NCBI GenBank assembly: GCA_021613335.1 | Contig: JAJTWR010000308.1 | Location: 3,082,001-3,146,000 of the forward strand | Length of the DNA: 64,000 nt | DNA from: Whitmania pigra | Lineage: Eukaryota > Annelida > Clitellata > Hirudinida > Haemopidae | Direction: 5' to 3' | Made by a program: the position numbers and the translations under genes | Shown here: positions 23,650 through 51,339 of the stretch, one piece after another | How positions within the stretch are numbered: the first letter of the stretch is position 1 | Layout: each line of letters opens with the position of its first letter | The notes under the pieces: generated by a model | The model's input: the letters and a program-made list of their open reading frames with translations, nothing else | Databases searched by the model: none | What the model was told of the DNA's origin: nothing

Positions 23650-24080
23650 GGAGGAGAGCGTCACTGTACGTTTTGAGTAAGTGTCCCTTTAACTTGTCTT
23701 GTTCTACAGAAAGTTCTCTTAATGGATGTGACCAGTGCTACTTTCCATTCCTGGGGCAATTTTTTGTCTTTAAAATATATCGAATATGTGAGACAATGGC
23801 ACAGCAAGCGATGAGGCACACCTTTTTAGGAATATATTGGGAATACCATCAGGTCCTGCTGAAAATGAAAAATTCAGTGTGCGAAGAATTTTATGTATGG
23901 TCTCTGGAGAGAAATCAATGCTGTTTAATGTGCTATTGGAACAAGGAAGAACACAGGGGTTACACTTTCATCAATCTTAAGGACTGAAGTAAAATAATTA
24001 TTGAAGGCGTTTTGCAATTTTTGAAAGATTTCTCGTCAAGACACCATCAGGAAGGACAACCTCAGATATTCTCAGATGAT
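23650..24080 (-). mobile_element. decayed LINE reverse transcriptase fragment
   Basis: Reading the minus strand with frameshifts: LQNAFNNYFTSVLKIDESVT, then SPETIHKILRTLNFSFSAGP, DGIPNIFLKRCASSLAVPL, SHIFDIF and, after a shift, LPQEWKVALVTSI. This matches the fingers region of LINE reverse transcriptases (K-S-x-G-P-D-G-I, P-L-x-x-I-F, W-K-x-A-x-V-x-P-I). Several stops and shifts make it a pseudogene. It is adjacent to the previous relic and could belong to the same or a nested insertion. Confidence 0.7.
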
Positions 24081-24424
24081 TCGTGCATGCAACTTTTTGC
24101 CTACATAATTATGCAGTCTGCCAATGTTCCTACCACGGAGCAGTTCTAGTTCAAAAGCTGCTTAGTGTTTCGTAATGGCTTTAATTTTATTGTTTTAACA
24201 TCCCATATCTATGCAACTTTAATAGATGAGCGCAAAACGTGGATGGAACAAACCACATCAAGGTCATTCATAAAAGTCTACTCATGTAGAAACATCTCGA
24301 CGTTGTGTGCATCCACTAAGAGCCCCTGAACTCGCATAATTGGTGCATCGAAATTGATGACTTAATCGTGTTTAAGGATGGACTACAATTTAAAAAGCGG
24401 TAATTTCAAATGACACATCGATAG

Positions 24425-24490
24425 AGTCGCACTTGATAGTCGGAGAAACTCCGAGGTTTATTGGGTTCGAATCGTGCAATGCTCATCATT
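24425..24490 (+). repeat. tRNA-like fragment with a B-box
   Basis: Contains a perfect 6-bp hairpin TCGGAG-AAA-CTCCGA and a B-box-like GGGTTCGAATCG. CGCAC and GTGCA near the ends can partly pair. Looks like a tRNA-derived repeat rather than a working tRNA, because no proper anticodon arm can be drawn. Confidence 0.3.
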
Positions 24491-24802
24491 TTATCGAAGA
24501 CCAATGGTATCATAATTGCTTTAGTGTGCTGCATATTTGCTGTGTTTCCATGCGATATTCAGTTACCAGAACTTCATTACTAACAGTAATATTGATTTCA
24601 AATAGACTTTGGATTTTACGTTTGACCATAAAGGAATAATCTTGAAAATTGATTTTGTTTTTGTATTCAAACTCTGAAGTCAAAATTTAATTTCAAACCA
24701 AACAGATCATATGATAATATATTAAAATTAAATTGTTTTAAGGTGGCTTTAACAGTAACACGATCTTCATTATAATAAAAAGCACAATAACAACAACGGC
24801 AA

Positions 24803-25070
<268 letters not shown>

Positions 25071-25463
25071 TTAAATATATATATTATTACATTATTGGTG
25101 AGCATTCTATTAATGCATGCAAATTTAGTGCCATAATTTGGAATGTTAGCGGTTGACATTAGAGGTAGCTCAAATGCAGAACGATTCAAATGATGATCAT
25201 GTTGCGTAATAATAATGGCACTAATAAATATATTTATAAGAAATTTTTGGATTGCCTCGCTTTTAAAAAAAAACTTAAAATGTTATGCGAACGGTTAAAT
25301 GCGTAATATAATACGTAATAATTAAACACAAATGCTGTTTATCGTGACATTACTACAGACAAACAACTTTGGTGCTTCATGTTGAACATCTTGTATGTCT
25401 AAAAAGTACTTTCTAATAATAGTATAAATTTGTGTAGTAGAATTGATTTGTTTCAGAGATCCA

Positions 25464-40675
<15,212 letters not shown>

Positions 40676-41376
40676 CGTCGTCGTCGCCTCGGGACTTCCA
40701 CTAGGAAGCCAATTTATGCTCCGCGGAGGCGTTCCTTTGGCGTTCGTATGTTATAATGTGCTATTCCATTGTAACATGCTATCAGGTATCAGACATGGGG
40801 CTGTATTCTGACGACCTTATTTATTTTTTGAGGTCAGCAAAAAAAAATAATAATTCACTAGCTTACAAGTTCATTTAATAATGCTTAGGGCTGCTTATTT
40901 AATTGGTTAAAATCTTTTTAAACGATTAATCGGTAATTTTTCAATTTATTTTAATTTTTATTTGAATTTTTATAGTAAGATAGTGAGTGAATTGCCGAAA
41001 TAGCAGGTATCGAAAATAATGTGACAGTTAAGCATCTCAGGGAAATGTTGAGCATTTCGTTTATAAGCTAAATAAAAAATGAAGGTTAATATAATATGCC
41101 AAATGTTCTTGGCAAAGTAGTCGATGGCAACAAAGTTCACTACAGTAGACAATTTGCTTTCTGTGCTTCAAATACGTTGCTATCGTATCAGCTTTGGCAT
41201 ATCCTCTCAAATACCAAAACGTTGCCGACAGTGACCGGCAGTTCTGAATATCAATTGCGAATTTCTTAGACAAACAAGACTGTAAGCAACAAACTTTCTG
41301 CAGACTTGAAAGTCCCTTTACCTGTGTTTAGATGTATTGCCGGTTCAGGAAGTCCGATTTTAATTGTGGAAGATGA

Positions 41377-41553
41377 ATGACCGCGGACACTGCTACGGAC
41401 AGCTCTTCAAAACCGAACCTAAAACTTGCAAATTGTCGCCGCACAATCGACACTGTGATTGCTGAGATGTACAAAGAAAGGTTAGCAGAGCATAAAAAAG
41501 TTGTGGAAAGTATTGACAGCATGCCCAATATAGATGACTGCTTGTGCTATTAA
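41377..41553 (+). CDS. short unidentified ORF
   Basis: 58 codons, ATG to TAA. The sequence is rich in charged residues and would form an amphipathic helix (TIDTVIAEMYKERLAEHKKV). Upstream, a different frame following an AG at 41331 reads YCRFRKSDFNC, so this may be a frameshifted relic of a larger gene or transposon. No family recognised. Confidence 0.2.
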   Translation: MTADTATDSSSKPNLKLANCRRTIDTVIAEMYKERLAEHKKVVESIDSMPNIDDCLCY

Positions 41554-43708
41554 ATGTTTATTAAACGGTTTATTAAAAACTACACTGTTATACTATAATT
41601 AAATTAATTCAGAATTTTTTAAACAAATAAACAAGTTTACAATGGTTTGAGTGGCACGATTGATTGTTTTAGCTAACTAAGGTCAGGTGATTGTGTTTAG
41701 TGTTCACTGACTAATGCAGAGATCGCAACACGAACGGCTATAAGTTGATGGAAAAAATGTTGGAATGTGTTATAATTAATCAAATTTAACCAATTAAAAT
41801 AAATTTCGATCATTCTTTAAAGAAAATTTTAAACGTTCGCAGCCCTAATAATGTTAAGGATGGTTAGCAAATGATAACAATAACGGTTTGAACAAGCACA
41901 TGATGATCTTTAAGATACATTATGTAACAAATACTAGCAAGCATTAAAGTGTTAAGTTTTACAACCGGAGTTTTGAAATAAATACAATTTACTAAATTTT
42001 TGCTTAATAGTTGGCACCCTCCTTCCTATCTTGACTAACCTCTAAAATACCTGGAGTTGTTTTCTTTAATTAAAAGTTATTTTACAGGTGTAACACCTGC
42101 TTTGTTTGAATGTCAAGATGTGAGGGATTAAGTTGTTAAAAACAAATTTCATGTTTGCTCAAATAATTTGTTGATAACAAATATTTATAATAATATAACA
42201 ATTTATTAACTGACTAGCAAGTAATAACTGTTATGTAATTGTTAGTACATAATGTTCAGAAGCACGTGTTGCTAATATTCCCATAGAACAGTATTGTTAT
42301 AACCGAGCAATAAATAATTAAGTTTGTTGTAACACTTGGCTTTTTCTTATATGATGTTCTCCTGTTTTTGCTATAAAGATGGTCCAACAAACACTCTCAG
42401 AATCCAAAACAGCCTGAAGTTCAAGATACTCAAATCCTCATCGCGATTGTTCACTTCAGTTCTAAGCTTTAATAAACTTTCTCAACAGCTTACTAGTTTG
42501 AGGACCCCCGGGTTATTTCAATGTATTCACTTGTTACAATACGCTCACATATTGCTAATATATATGTATTCATAAAAAAAAAATATTTACACATTATTAA
42601 TATATTCATACACATATTCACTAATATATTCACCGAAGAAGGAATTTTCGTGGCCAACCTTTGAAAAAACAAGGTTCATCTTGTAAACCATCGTTGAATA
42701 ATTTAAGTTTGTCCTCTTACTAAATTATGTTAATTAGTGTTTATTAATATTTATGTACATGGAACATCCTCGTGAAGTCTCTCGGTGAAAGCAGCATCAA
42801 TCGCGATTAACGACGATTAATCCTCTGTGATTAGGAAGTTCATTATTTTATACAGTTTGAAATCATTTTATTTTATAACATAAATTCATTTTTTAAATAA
42901 TATTTATGTATATTATTCAGCATCAACAACAGATACAATTTTATGTATGACATTCAATTTAGTCATTCAATTACATATATTAAAAATGTAATAAAATGTC
43001 ATTAAATATTTAGTAGCTGTTAAATATAAAATATTTTCTCATTTTACCACATTTTATCCAAATAAATCAAACAGAAAATATGATGGTATCACCTCACGGT
43101 TAATAATTCATGTCGCATTGTTGGCCTAAATTTCTATCTTTTTGAAATTTTCTCAAGAAGAATATTCGTTGTTATTACTAATAAATATTTAATAATTAAA
43201 ACGTGCGTGCTTTAAAGACTGACTTCTAAATGTTTCTTGTTAAAATACTTTTGTTTGCTGCAAGGAATTCTCAAAATAGTTGTAAAGTTTCAATTTTTTC
43301 AATTTTCAGAATTGCTTTCCACAAGAATCGTACCTGTCGCCACCATTTCTCAAATTTTCGTTAAAGAAATTTTCTTAAAAGCGACTTATAAAACATCCAC
43401 ATTTTGTCCAAAAGTTCAGGAAACTGTTCAAGTGTTTGTGATAATTCTGGATTTAAGATTATTTATGATTTTAACAATATTCTTTAATTGTAAATGATAA
43501 TATTCAATTTGCTTTGGTATTAAATAAATTCTTGCAATAATTTTTAAATCCCCAAAAAAGTCTAAAACATTCAAAAGTAGCTTTCACCGAGTAATTGAGT
43601 TTCGATTGGTAATCCAATCGATTGAAGTTTCAACATCGTCATCATCATCACTGGCGCTTCATCTTCATCTCTGAAACTTCAACATCATCATCACTTAAGC
43701 TTCAACAA

Positions 43709-43990
<282 letters not shown>

Positions 43991-45269
43991 ATGAAGTTTG
44001 AACATCTTCGTCACCGAAGTTTCAACATCATCATCATGACTGACGCTTCAAAGTCAGCATCGAGACTGAAGTTTGTAGGTTCATTTCATGCTTCATACAA
44101 GCGACTTAAAATGATCATAAGTTGAAAGATGAGCATTTGGAAGAGAATTCATGCAAAATTAGTTTTCTAAGGATGCCTTGAAACTCGTGACTCAATTTCA
44201 CAAATTTTTGAGCTCATTTTAATTTTGTTCATTATTTTATTCAATGTTATTACAATATATTATTACAATGTATTTATTAAATATTGTTACAACATATTAT
44301 TATCAAGTTAAATACCGTCATTTTATTGAATATCATGTCTTTTTAAGGAACTATATTTTTTTTTAACACATCGTTTACATAAATTAACGTAATAACAAAA
44401 TCATCAATCATGAAATCTTTCTTATAAAAGTAGATGACGACTTCAATAAAAAGATTTAGTACCAGAGGAAGAAAAAAATCAAAGTTTTATTTGGCCACTT
44501 TTGTCATCAGACAACTTTATTAATCCAACTTAACCAAATGAGATAAATTGCACACTAGATGTTTAATTAAAAAGTAATTATGAATTATAATTATAACAGC
44601 GTTAATACGCTTAGTTCACGTTGCGACCGAGAGGGTGCGTTCTGTGTACATTGAAGTAATTAGAAGCACAGTAGGATACAAGGATCTTCGTGTGTTTGTT
44701 TCGAACGACTGAACAGTTGCACCGAGGAACTGCATCGAAATTCGACAAAAATCAACTTCTCCGTTGAAAGGTCTCCGAATCCAAAGTGAGTTGAAAAGTT
44801 TGTACCTGACTTCCCATTCGTTCGAGTTTATCGACGGCATTCTACTTGCGGTCTCAGCATAATCAACAATGCAATTAACCAACACACATGCACACACGTC
44901 AACGCTCATTTAGAGGATACATTGTTTTCAGATTGCATTTCAATCGCATTCTTTTCAATCGTAATGATTTCAATCACATTATGTGATTGCACGAACTTAC
45001 ATCCATTCTCGGGGCTCAAGTTTCTGTCAGCTAAAACATGTTCTTATTACATTCATTGATTCATTTCAACATTGGGTATGAGGCAGTAATTTAACATCAA
45101 TGAAATAAAACTAGAATCTATGGTAAATTGTTTATTGAATTTACAAATTATGAAGTTAATTTATGAAAATTATGTCCGTGAATTTATCATTCGTTGACGT
45201 TTCTAAATCAATTGGTCATGCAATGCTGTCTCTTCAAAGCAATTGACCGATTCGTCGCTTGCTGAAGAC

Positions 45270-45277
45270 TATATAAA
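45270..45277 (+). promoter_or_regulatory. TATA box of the Kir gene
   Basis: TATATAAA, about 108 bp before the Kir ATG, placing the transcription start near 45300. Between there and the ATG lie several short upstream ATGs (for example near 45291, 45342, 45346 and 45359), some overlapping the main start, so translation may be dampened. Alternatively an intron ends at the AG at 45374. Confidence 0.55.
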
Positions 45278-45377
45278 GACTTGTCATCAATGTTAAGCTG
45301 TTAATAACTATTAAGTCCACATAAATTAGTTGGATATTGTAATGAATGAGTTATAAACATGTTCTTGGCAACAGGTT

Positions 45378-47006
45378 ATGCGGATAACTCAAATTATAAA
45401 GTCAGATGCTCCTCCAATTAGTCGAAGAAAGAGCTACATCGAGATGGAGAACAAAGCCGCTGAAATGTTCGACACCTGCGTCAGCTCAACACCAGTCCTC
45501 CTCAACCATCTCCAGTATCCATGCGACCCTCCTCAGGAGCAGACCTACGTTCCCATTGCCCACAACATCCGAACATTCGTGGCTGGAAAACACAAACGAC
45601 GATTGGTTCAGAAGTCGGGAGATTGCAACGTCACCAACTGCAACGTAACGAAAAGGAAGCAGAAATATCTCGTCGACATTTTTACCACTTTAGTCGATAT
45701 GAAATGGAGGTACCACATTGGATTGTTTGCCGCAGCTTTCGTGGTCACGTGGTGCCTCTTCGGCTTGATCTGGTTCTGCATAGCAGTAGCCCACCAAGAC
45801 CACATCAACTTCAACAACGAAACTTGGGCAGCGTGCGTCGACCACGTGTACGACTACCCAACAGCCCTGTTGTTCAGCATCGAGACTCAAACCACGATCG
45901 GTTACGGGTACCGTGTCATTCAATCTGAATGCGGATTTGCAATCTTCATCTTAATGTTACAGTCGTGCGTGGGTCTGTTTATACAATCTCTAATAACGGG
46001 CATCATATTTGCCAAAATTTCGCGTCCCAAGGGTCGCTCCCAGACCATTATGTTCAGCGAAAAGGCCGTCATCTGTAAGAGAGATAACGAGTTCAACTTG
46101 TTGTTCAGAGTAGGTGACATGCGAAAGTCGCACATCATTGGCACCTCTATAAGAGCTGTCTTGGTCAAGAACAGGTTAACAAGCGAAGGAGAATCTATCC
46201 CTTTGTGTCAGTTTCCTCTTCAACTCGAGACTGAAATGAGCCAAGCAGACAGCTTCGTGTTTTTGATTTGGCCAGTCACTGTCGTCCACCGAATCAATGA
46301 GAAAAGTCCCCTCTGGGGTCTTTCCTTGGAAGGATTGCTAAAAGAACATTTCGAAATAATTGTTCTTCTTGAGGGAACAATCGAATCGACTGGCATGTCG
46401 ACCCAAGTGAGAACTTCTTACATTCCAATCGAGATCATGTGGGGTGAACGATTGGTCCCATTGTTGACCTTTCAACTTGAAAATGGTCGCTACGAGATAG
46501 ACTACAAGCAGTTCCACAACACGACCCCTATGCCAATGCCTGAATGCAGTGCCAGGGAGTATGCAGAACGATTGAAACAGGGAGTCGAGGAAAACCCTGA
46601 CGAAGAGAAAGGTCAAGAGTATTTGGCTTGCTTCACTGCTCCTGCCATCAGAGACCGTGGGCACACCTTTACATCGAGGTCCCTACACAACTTATTCCAC
46701 AAAAAGAAAACAGATAAACACGGCTTAAATGCTCATAGCAATGAATCACATAAGAAAACTTCAAAAAAATCATTTGCGAATAAAAAGAACTTCTCCGAAT
46801 CTGAATTTTCAGCTCCCAAAAACAAGTTTTTGTTCCGCAGCTCGGAGAATATTGCCAACATGGTCACTGAAAATGAAATGGCAGAGAAGCAAGATGGCGC
46901 CAACAGGAAGGTGCTGTTTCTAAGTTGTGATGACGTGTTCAAACAAGAAAATGGAGGAGACACTTTCTTATACCTGGAAGAATTTATTGGAAAAGAGAAG
47001 TCTTAG
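45378..47006 (+). CDS. inward-rectifier potassium channel (Kir)
   Basis: 542 residues in one exon. Passes K+ inward more readily than outward, setting resting potential; acts as a plasma-membrane tetramer. Residues about 92-108 are the slide helix (KRKQKYLVDIFTTLVDMKW), TM1 is about 114-138, and the pore helix and selectivity filter read TQTTIGYGYR (GYG 175-177). The conserved extracellular cysteines are C153 and C185, and TM2 is about 188-211. The cytoplasmic domain has the PIP2-contact region SRPKGRSQT, VGDMRKSH, TSEGESIPL and SPLWGLS, plus YKQFHNTTPMP. The Kir2 'rectification' Asp in TM2 is Gln here (Q203). The C-terminus is a long Lys/Ser-rich tail without a PDZ-type end. The subfamily cannot be fixed. 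Confidence 0.96.
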   Translation: MRITQIIKSDAPPISRRKSYIEMENKAAEMFDTCVSSTPVLLNHLQYPCDPPQEQTYVPIAHNIRTFVAGKHKRRLVQKSGDCNVTNCNVTKRKQKYLVDIFTTLVDMKWRYHIGLFAAAFVVTWCLFGLIWFCIAVAHQDHINFNNETWAACVDHVYDYPTALLFSIETQTTIGYGYRVIQSECGFAIFILMLQSCVGLFIQSLITGIIFAKISRPKGRSQTIMFSEKAVICKRDNEFNLLFRVGDMRKSHIIGTSIRAVLVKNRLTSEGESIPLCQFPLQLETEMSQADSFVFLIWPVTVVHRINEKSPLWGLSLEGLLKEHFEIIVLLEGTIESTGMSTQVRTSYIPIEIMWGERLVPLLTFQLENGRYEIDYKQFHNTTPMPMPECSAREYAERLKQGVEENPDEEKGQEYLACFTAPAIRDRGHTFTSRSLHNLFHKKKTDKHGLNAHSNESHKKTSKKSFANKKNFSESEFSAPKNKFLFRSSENIANMVTENEMAEKQDGANRKVLFLSCDDVFKQENGGDTFLYLEEFIGKEKS

Positions 47007-47130
47007 GTCTCACTCATATTTCGTTCACCGGAGCAAACACTAACTGGCGACAACCCATTTTTGATCGATGAGCTGCGGGCCTTAACAGCTGCTGTCAATT
47101 GTATTAATATTCGGATTTGTTAATCTTCCA

Positions 47131-47136
47131 AATAAA
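47131..47136 (+). terminator. polyadenylation signal of the Kir gene
   Basis: AATAAA about 125 bp after the stop codon, in an AT-rich 3' UTR. Confidence 0.6.
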
Positions 47137-47636
47137 GATATACATCTCTTTTTAATTATTTGTATTCCGAATTCATGGCTAATCAAATATAAGGGATGTT
47201 GATTTAATTAAATTTACGATTTAAACGCTTTGAGTCATTGACAAGATTGCAATTACATAATGGGCGAGACCGTGGCTTGATGTTGTTTGTTTGGGTCGTA
47301 TGTTTCAGCCTCAATTTCTATGGTATAAAAAAAACTTGAAAAATAAAATCCTTTTATAAATAACATTTTGTTGAATGTATAAAAACATTAGCATACCTAA
47401 TATTAACCGTGATTTTGAATATTTTTGCTTTGGTTACAACCTGATATCTCAAAACTTTAACATACAGTCCCGGTCTTCCAAATTTTTGTGGATGCTAGAT
47501 TTTATAGAATTATATGCTAAATAATTCTTTTTAATTTTTCCTCAAAAATAAAATGACATAGAAAAGGTCTTCAACTCAGAATTTAAAATATGTGCAACCG
47601 CAAAAATTCTTGTTCCAGTAGGACGTCTAAATCGTG

Positions 47637-47930
47637 ATTTGCTCAGGTTCAAGGACGGATTTAGGAGGGGCATGGCTCTTCCCGTCATTTGAAAAATATA
47701 AGAAAAAAATAAGTAAATCTATTATAAAATACGAATTAATAAAAAAATTTAACTCAAAGTTTAGAAATGTACAATGTATTTTAATTTGTTTAAAAATTAT
47801 TTTGGCAATTTACCACTTTCGGCGAAAATTTTAGTATCTATGCCCCCCACTGGTTCCAGTGAGTGGCACCCCGCCAAATTGTTCTAGATTCGCCTCGCCC
47901 TTGCTCAGGTTACAGGACTTCACTTTGGGA
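47637..47930. repeat. MITE-like repeat, copy 1
   Basis: Starts CTCAGGTTCAAGGACGGATT then TAGGAGGGGCATGG, and ends near TTCTAGATTCGCC. The inner end reads GCCCCCCACTGG and GGCACCCCGCC. Ends are imperfect inverted repeats, with GGATTTAG on the left against CTAGATTC on the right. TTGCTCAGGTTC on the left and TTGCTCAGGTTA near 47911 form a direct repeat. The same plan is seen at 53850-53990. Flanking sequence to about 48170 has more G/C-rich pieces that may belong to the same insertion. Confidence 0.45.
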
Positions 47931-48922
47931 GAGGAGACAAAGTTTAGTTTAGGACAACGCAAAACTTGAATGATTGCATTTCTGTCTGTTTCAATATTTG
48001 GAAATACTTTGGATCTTTTAACCTTTTGCCTTAGTCTTTTGAAGAAACCACCCCACTCCCCGCGAATGTTGGCTAGAAGCAAAAAAAGCTCTTTAAAAGG
48101 TCGTCTGCTCAAGTTTTCAAGGTTTGCTCTTCCCCTAGAAAAAACTAAAACGACGCCCTTCACGTAATTTGATTTTACGGAAAATAGATTAGCGAGATAG
48201 AAAACGCAGTTCTTTTATTATAAACCCAACATTATTCCTATGACTGAATCGTTATATTGATGCGATAATAGCTACTTAATATTTACTTAATTATTAATAT
48301 TTTCTCCGTCGCAATTTCCCTCCAAGTAAAAGATAAAATGGAATGAGATCATCTCAAAAGATGTGGTGCCAACAAAACGCCCGAGAGTGATTACAAACTA
48401 ATAACACCACATTTTTTAGCGCCAACATTTTTCCGAATGAAGAAAATCTTAGAATTTAACCTCAAATAGCTATTTTCAGGTCTTTTCTCAAGTTTTTCAC
48501 TCAATCAAGAAACTTTAGCATACTATCTTTAGGTTTAAGATTAGCTTAGTTCGTTTCTTACCTAAAATAACTAGATGTTACTTGGGTTGAAGTAGAATAT
48601 TTTGTATTGAAATTTGTAATATGAATTTATGTAATATTAATTCATGTGGGTATTATTTTACTATAAGATATATACATATGGTTAGACATGGCTATTTCCA
48701 CCTCTTGTTCAGTAGGAATTTGACAATTTTTTTTGCTTATCCACAACAAGCTAATGTTAATATTGAAGTAATGCTTCCCCACAAAATCTTATATAGGAAA
48801 TATCATTTAAAATTTGTATTGAAACAAAGCAGCTATGGATATGCACTTATTCCCACTTGTCAAATTTAAATTTGAAGACCATAATTTAAAATATTCTATT
48901 TAATTACAAATAAAAAGCTTCA

Positions 48923-50029
48923 TCACATCAGAACGACTTCCTCGACGCAAGCGAACTCTGCGCCTTCGACGACAACGTTTTCATCGGACACGAGTTCGCG
49001 TTTTCTGTCGGGAACGTTTGAAAATTCTTTCGTCTTAAATTTCTGCACATTTCCAGAGAGGATGCCGTTCAATTTGTCTTTGCGATCCTTCAAGTGAGTC
49101 ATCATGTGTCTCTTGAGATGGGCCTTGAGAAAGAATCCTTTTTGACACAAGTTGCATACGTGAGGTTTCGTGTCTTCGTGAAACTTCATGTGCACGTTGA
49201 GAGAGCCTTTGGTGGCATAGCTCTGTCCGCAAGTCGAGCAGACGTAAGGTCGATAGCCGGTGTGAGAGTTCATGTGCCTCTTCAGAGCTTGACTGTCGGT
49301 GAAGCCTTTTTTGCAGATCGTGCAGTTGTGCGACCTCTTGTCTGTGTGAAGTTGAGCGTGCTTCAATAGATTGGCTTTCTGTGCAAAAGGTCTGTTGCAT
49401 ATGCTGCAAACGTAAGGCTGGACCCCCGTGTGAGTCCTCTCGTGTATCTTCATGTAGGACTTCTTACGGAACCTCTTGTGGCAGACTTCGCATTCGTGGG
49501 TTTTGGCACCCAAATGACCCTGCATGTGGTCCCTGAAATAAACGTTCACGGCAAAAGACTTCCCGCACACCGAACAGACATAGGGTCTCTGGTTCGAATG
49601 CCGAACTTTCTGGTGTTGCAATAAATTAGCTTTGTTGCAGTAGGAATTGCCGCATGAGTCGCATTTGAAAGGCTTCTCGTTGGTGTGAGTTCTTTCGTGA
49701 ACGACGAGCTTGCTTTTCTTGCCGAACGTCTTTCCGCAAAAAGAACAAGTGAACAGTTCGCGACCGGACGCATCCTCCGAGTCGGACAAACTCCTTCGAA
49801 CGTCTTCGTACTCGAGTTTCAGAAGAAGAGAGTCGTCTTGATCGAGCACTTCCGACTTTACGAGGATTTGAAGGCATGATATCCTCCTATGAGCTTCTAG
49901 GGACTCGATATTTGGGAACGTCAAATTGCACGAACTGCAAAATAATTCTTCCTGAAGATTTATAACTTCAGTCTTTAGAGGCTTGCATGAATCAACCAAC
50001 ATTGTCTTATTTTCTAATAAAAATTCCAT
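48923..50029 (-). CDS. C2H2 zinc-finger protein, nine fingers
   Basis: 368 residues from the ATG at 50029, in one open frame. An N-terminal C2HC-type finger (C31, C34, H47, C52) is followed by an acidic linker (residues 55-90) with DSEDASGRE. Eight C2H2 fingers in tandem follow, from about residue 94 to 321, several joined by TGxxPY or TNEKPF-type linkers (FTCSFCGKTF, FKCDSCGNSY, YVCSVCGKSF, HECEVCHKRF, YVCSICNRPF, HNCTICKKGF, YVCSTCGQSY, HVCNLCQKGF). The tail is basic, then acidic, ending EEVVLM. Probably a sequence-specific nuclear DNA-binding protein. No KRAB, BTB or ZAD domain is present. A 5' non-coding exon upstream is likely, since the ATG is close to an AT-rich region without a promoter signal. 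The orthologue is not assignable. Confidence 0.93.
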   Translation of the reverse strand: MEFLLENKTMLVDSCKPLKTEVINLQEELFCSSCNLTFPNIESLEAHRRISCLQILVKSEVLDQDDSLLLKLEYEDVRRSLSDSEDASGRELFTCSFCGKTFGKKSKLVVHERTHTNEKPFKCDSCGNSYCNKANLLQHQKVRHSNQRPYVCSVCGKSFAVNVYFRDHMQGHLGAKTHECEVCHKRFRKKSYMKIHERTHTGVQPYVCSICNRPFAQKANLLKHAQLHTDKRSHNCTICKKGFTDSQALKRHMNSHTGYRPYVCSTCGQSYATKGSLNVHMKFHEDTKPHVCNLCQKGFFLKAHLKRHMMTHLKDRKDKLNGILSGNVQKFKTKEFSNVPDRKRELVSDENVVVEGAEFACVEEVVLM

Positions 50030-51339
50030 ATTGATGATGCTGAGATTTGTTGCTCAGAATGAAAAAAGATCTGCACAAAGGCTTTTAAAATCACAAACAA
50101 AGTAACTGGAAAACAAAATAAAAACTGTTGCCTGTCCTACATCAATAACATGCAGATTCCATAAGATGAGTTCCAGATGTCATATTTCTGCAATTAGGAC
50201 AAATCAAGCTCTTATAAGTACATCAAATTAAAATGCTATTAACATCTTAAACACTAAGTTAATGTATCCTCATGCATGAAACAATGCATAGGACAAAGGA
50301 AAAAATAAAAGTCTAACTCGGTGAATAAATAAATCTATTTTAATTTCATTATATACTCCATCAATGCATTTGAAAGCAATACCCTTACTTATTTAATGAT
50401 ATATGGTATCTTCATCAGCATAATCAGCAACACAATAGACGAACTCAAGAATACAAAAACAAAAGATAACAGCAGACATTTAATTAAAATCACTATTCAC
50501 TCTCTGCTGTAATAATTATTAGATCTGATCCAAAACAGATTTATGAGCTGTTGCAAATTCTGATTTTATAATAGGGTCTCATTATTATTACGAATAACCC
50601 TAATAGATTTTTTTTAATATTCAAGATATTCAATAGATATTTTTTTAATATTCAAAAATACAAAATTAAATCTCTAAGTCTGCATCGAAACAACTCCTCG
50701 GCAAATGTTTAAAAATTTAATAAAAATTGTCTAACCTCGTTAGTTTAAGATCTAGTCCTGCGAATCGATCAAAAAATATAATTACAAAATGCAGTAGTTT
50801 TGATTCATAAACATCTCTCTCGAGCCGAAAGCAAACAGCCAAGACTCCGAATCCCACTAAAATAACGGCACTCGGTGACAACAAAGAAATACTGTCTCGG
50901 GATACAAGCAATAACCTACTACTTTCAACCCCAAAAGAGGGTGCTCTCTTTTAAGTATTATAACTATTATTTTAAAATAAAAATGTAATGAAACATTAAC
51001 TTTATTTTAAACTTCACATCTTCAATCTAATTGTGAAGGAAAATGTTGATCAATGAATGTGTTTATTTCAACCCTTGCTTTGTTGAAAGGTAAAAATCTA
51101 TAAGTGAAAAGAGTCTAGTTACGATCAGGAATGAAGGATTGTTGGATTTCATTCTCTGAAATTCTTGGTATTACAGGGATCAGACATGCTTGATATTATT
51201 CAAGAATAACGCCACGTTCTTTGGAGGGGTAAAGAAATGTAAAGCTTCAAATTGCAAGCTTTTTTAAGCAACTAAGTATCGAAAGTTGAATCGGTTATAA
51301 AGTTTTAAAAAATACTTTAGCTAAGAGGCAAGAATTTCT
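50030..51339. other. intergenic region, 5' side of the zinc-finger gene
   Basis: AT-rich sequence without recognisable genes. It should contain the 5' exon and promoter of the leftward zinc-finger gene. A minus-strand open frame near 50717-50911 has no recognisable motif. Confidence 0.4.

Noticed and set aside
24425..24490. Functional tRNA gene
   Set aside because: It has a B-box-like sequence and a hairpin, but the cloverleaf cannot be completed; listed only as a tRNA-like repeat.
44616..44909. 97-codon minus-strand open frame upstream of the Kir gene
   Set aside because: No recognisable motifs, no splice signals, and composition like the surrounding non-coding DNA. A real small gene cannot be excluded.
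49035..49879. Several open frames opposite or out of frame with the zinc-finger gene
   Set aside because: Periodic shadows of tandem C2H2 fingers.
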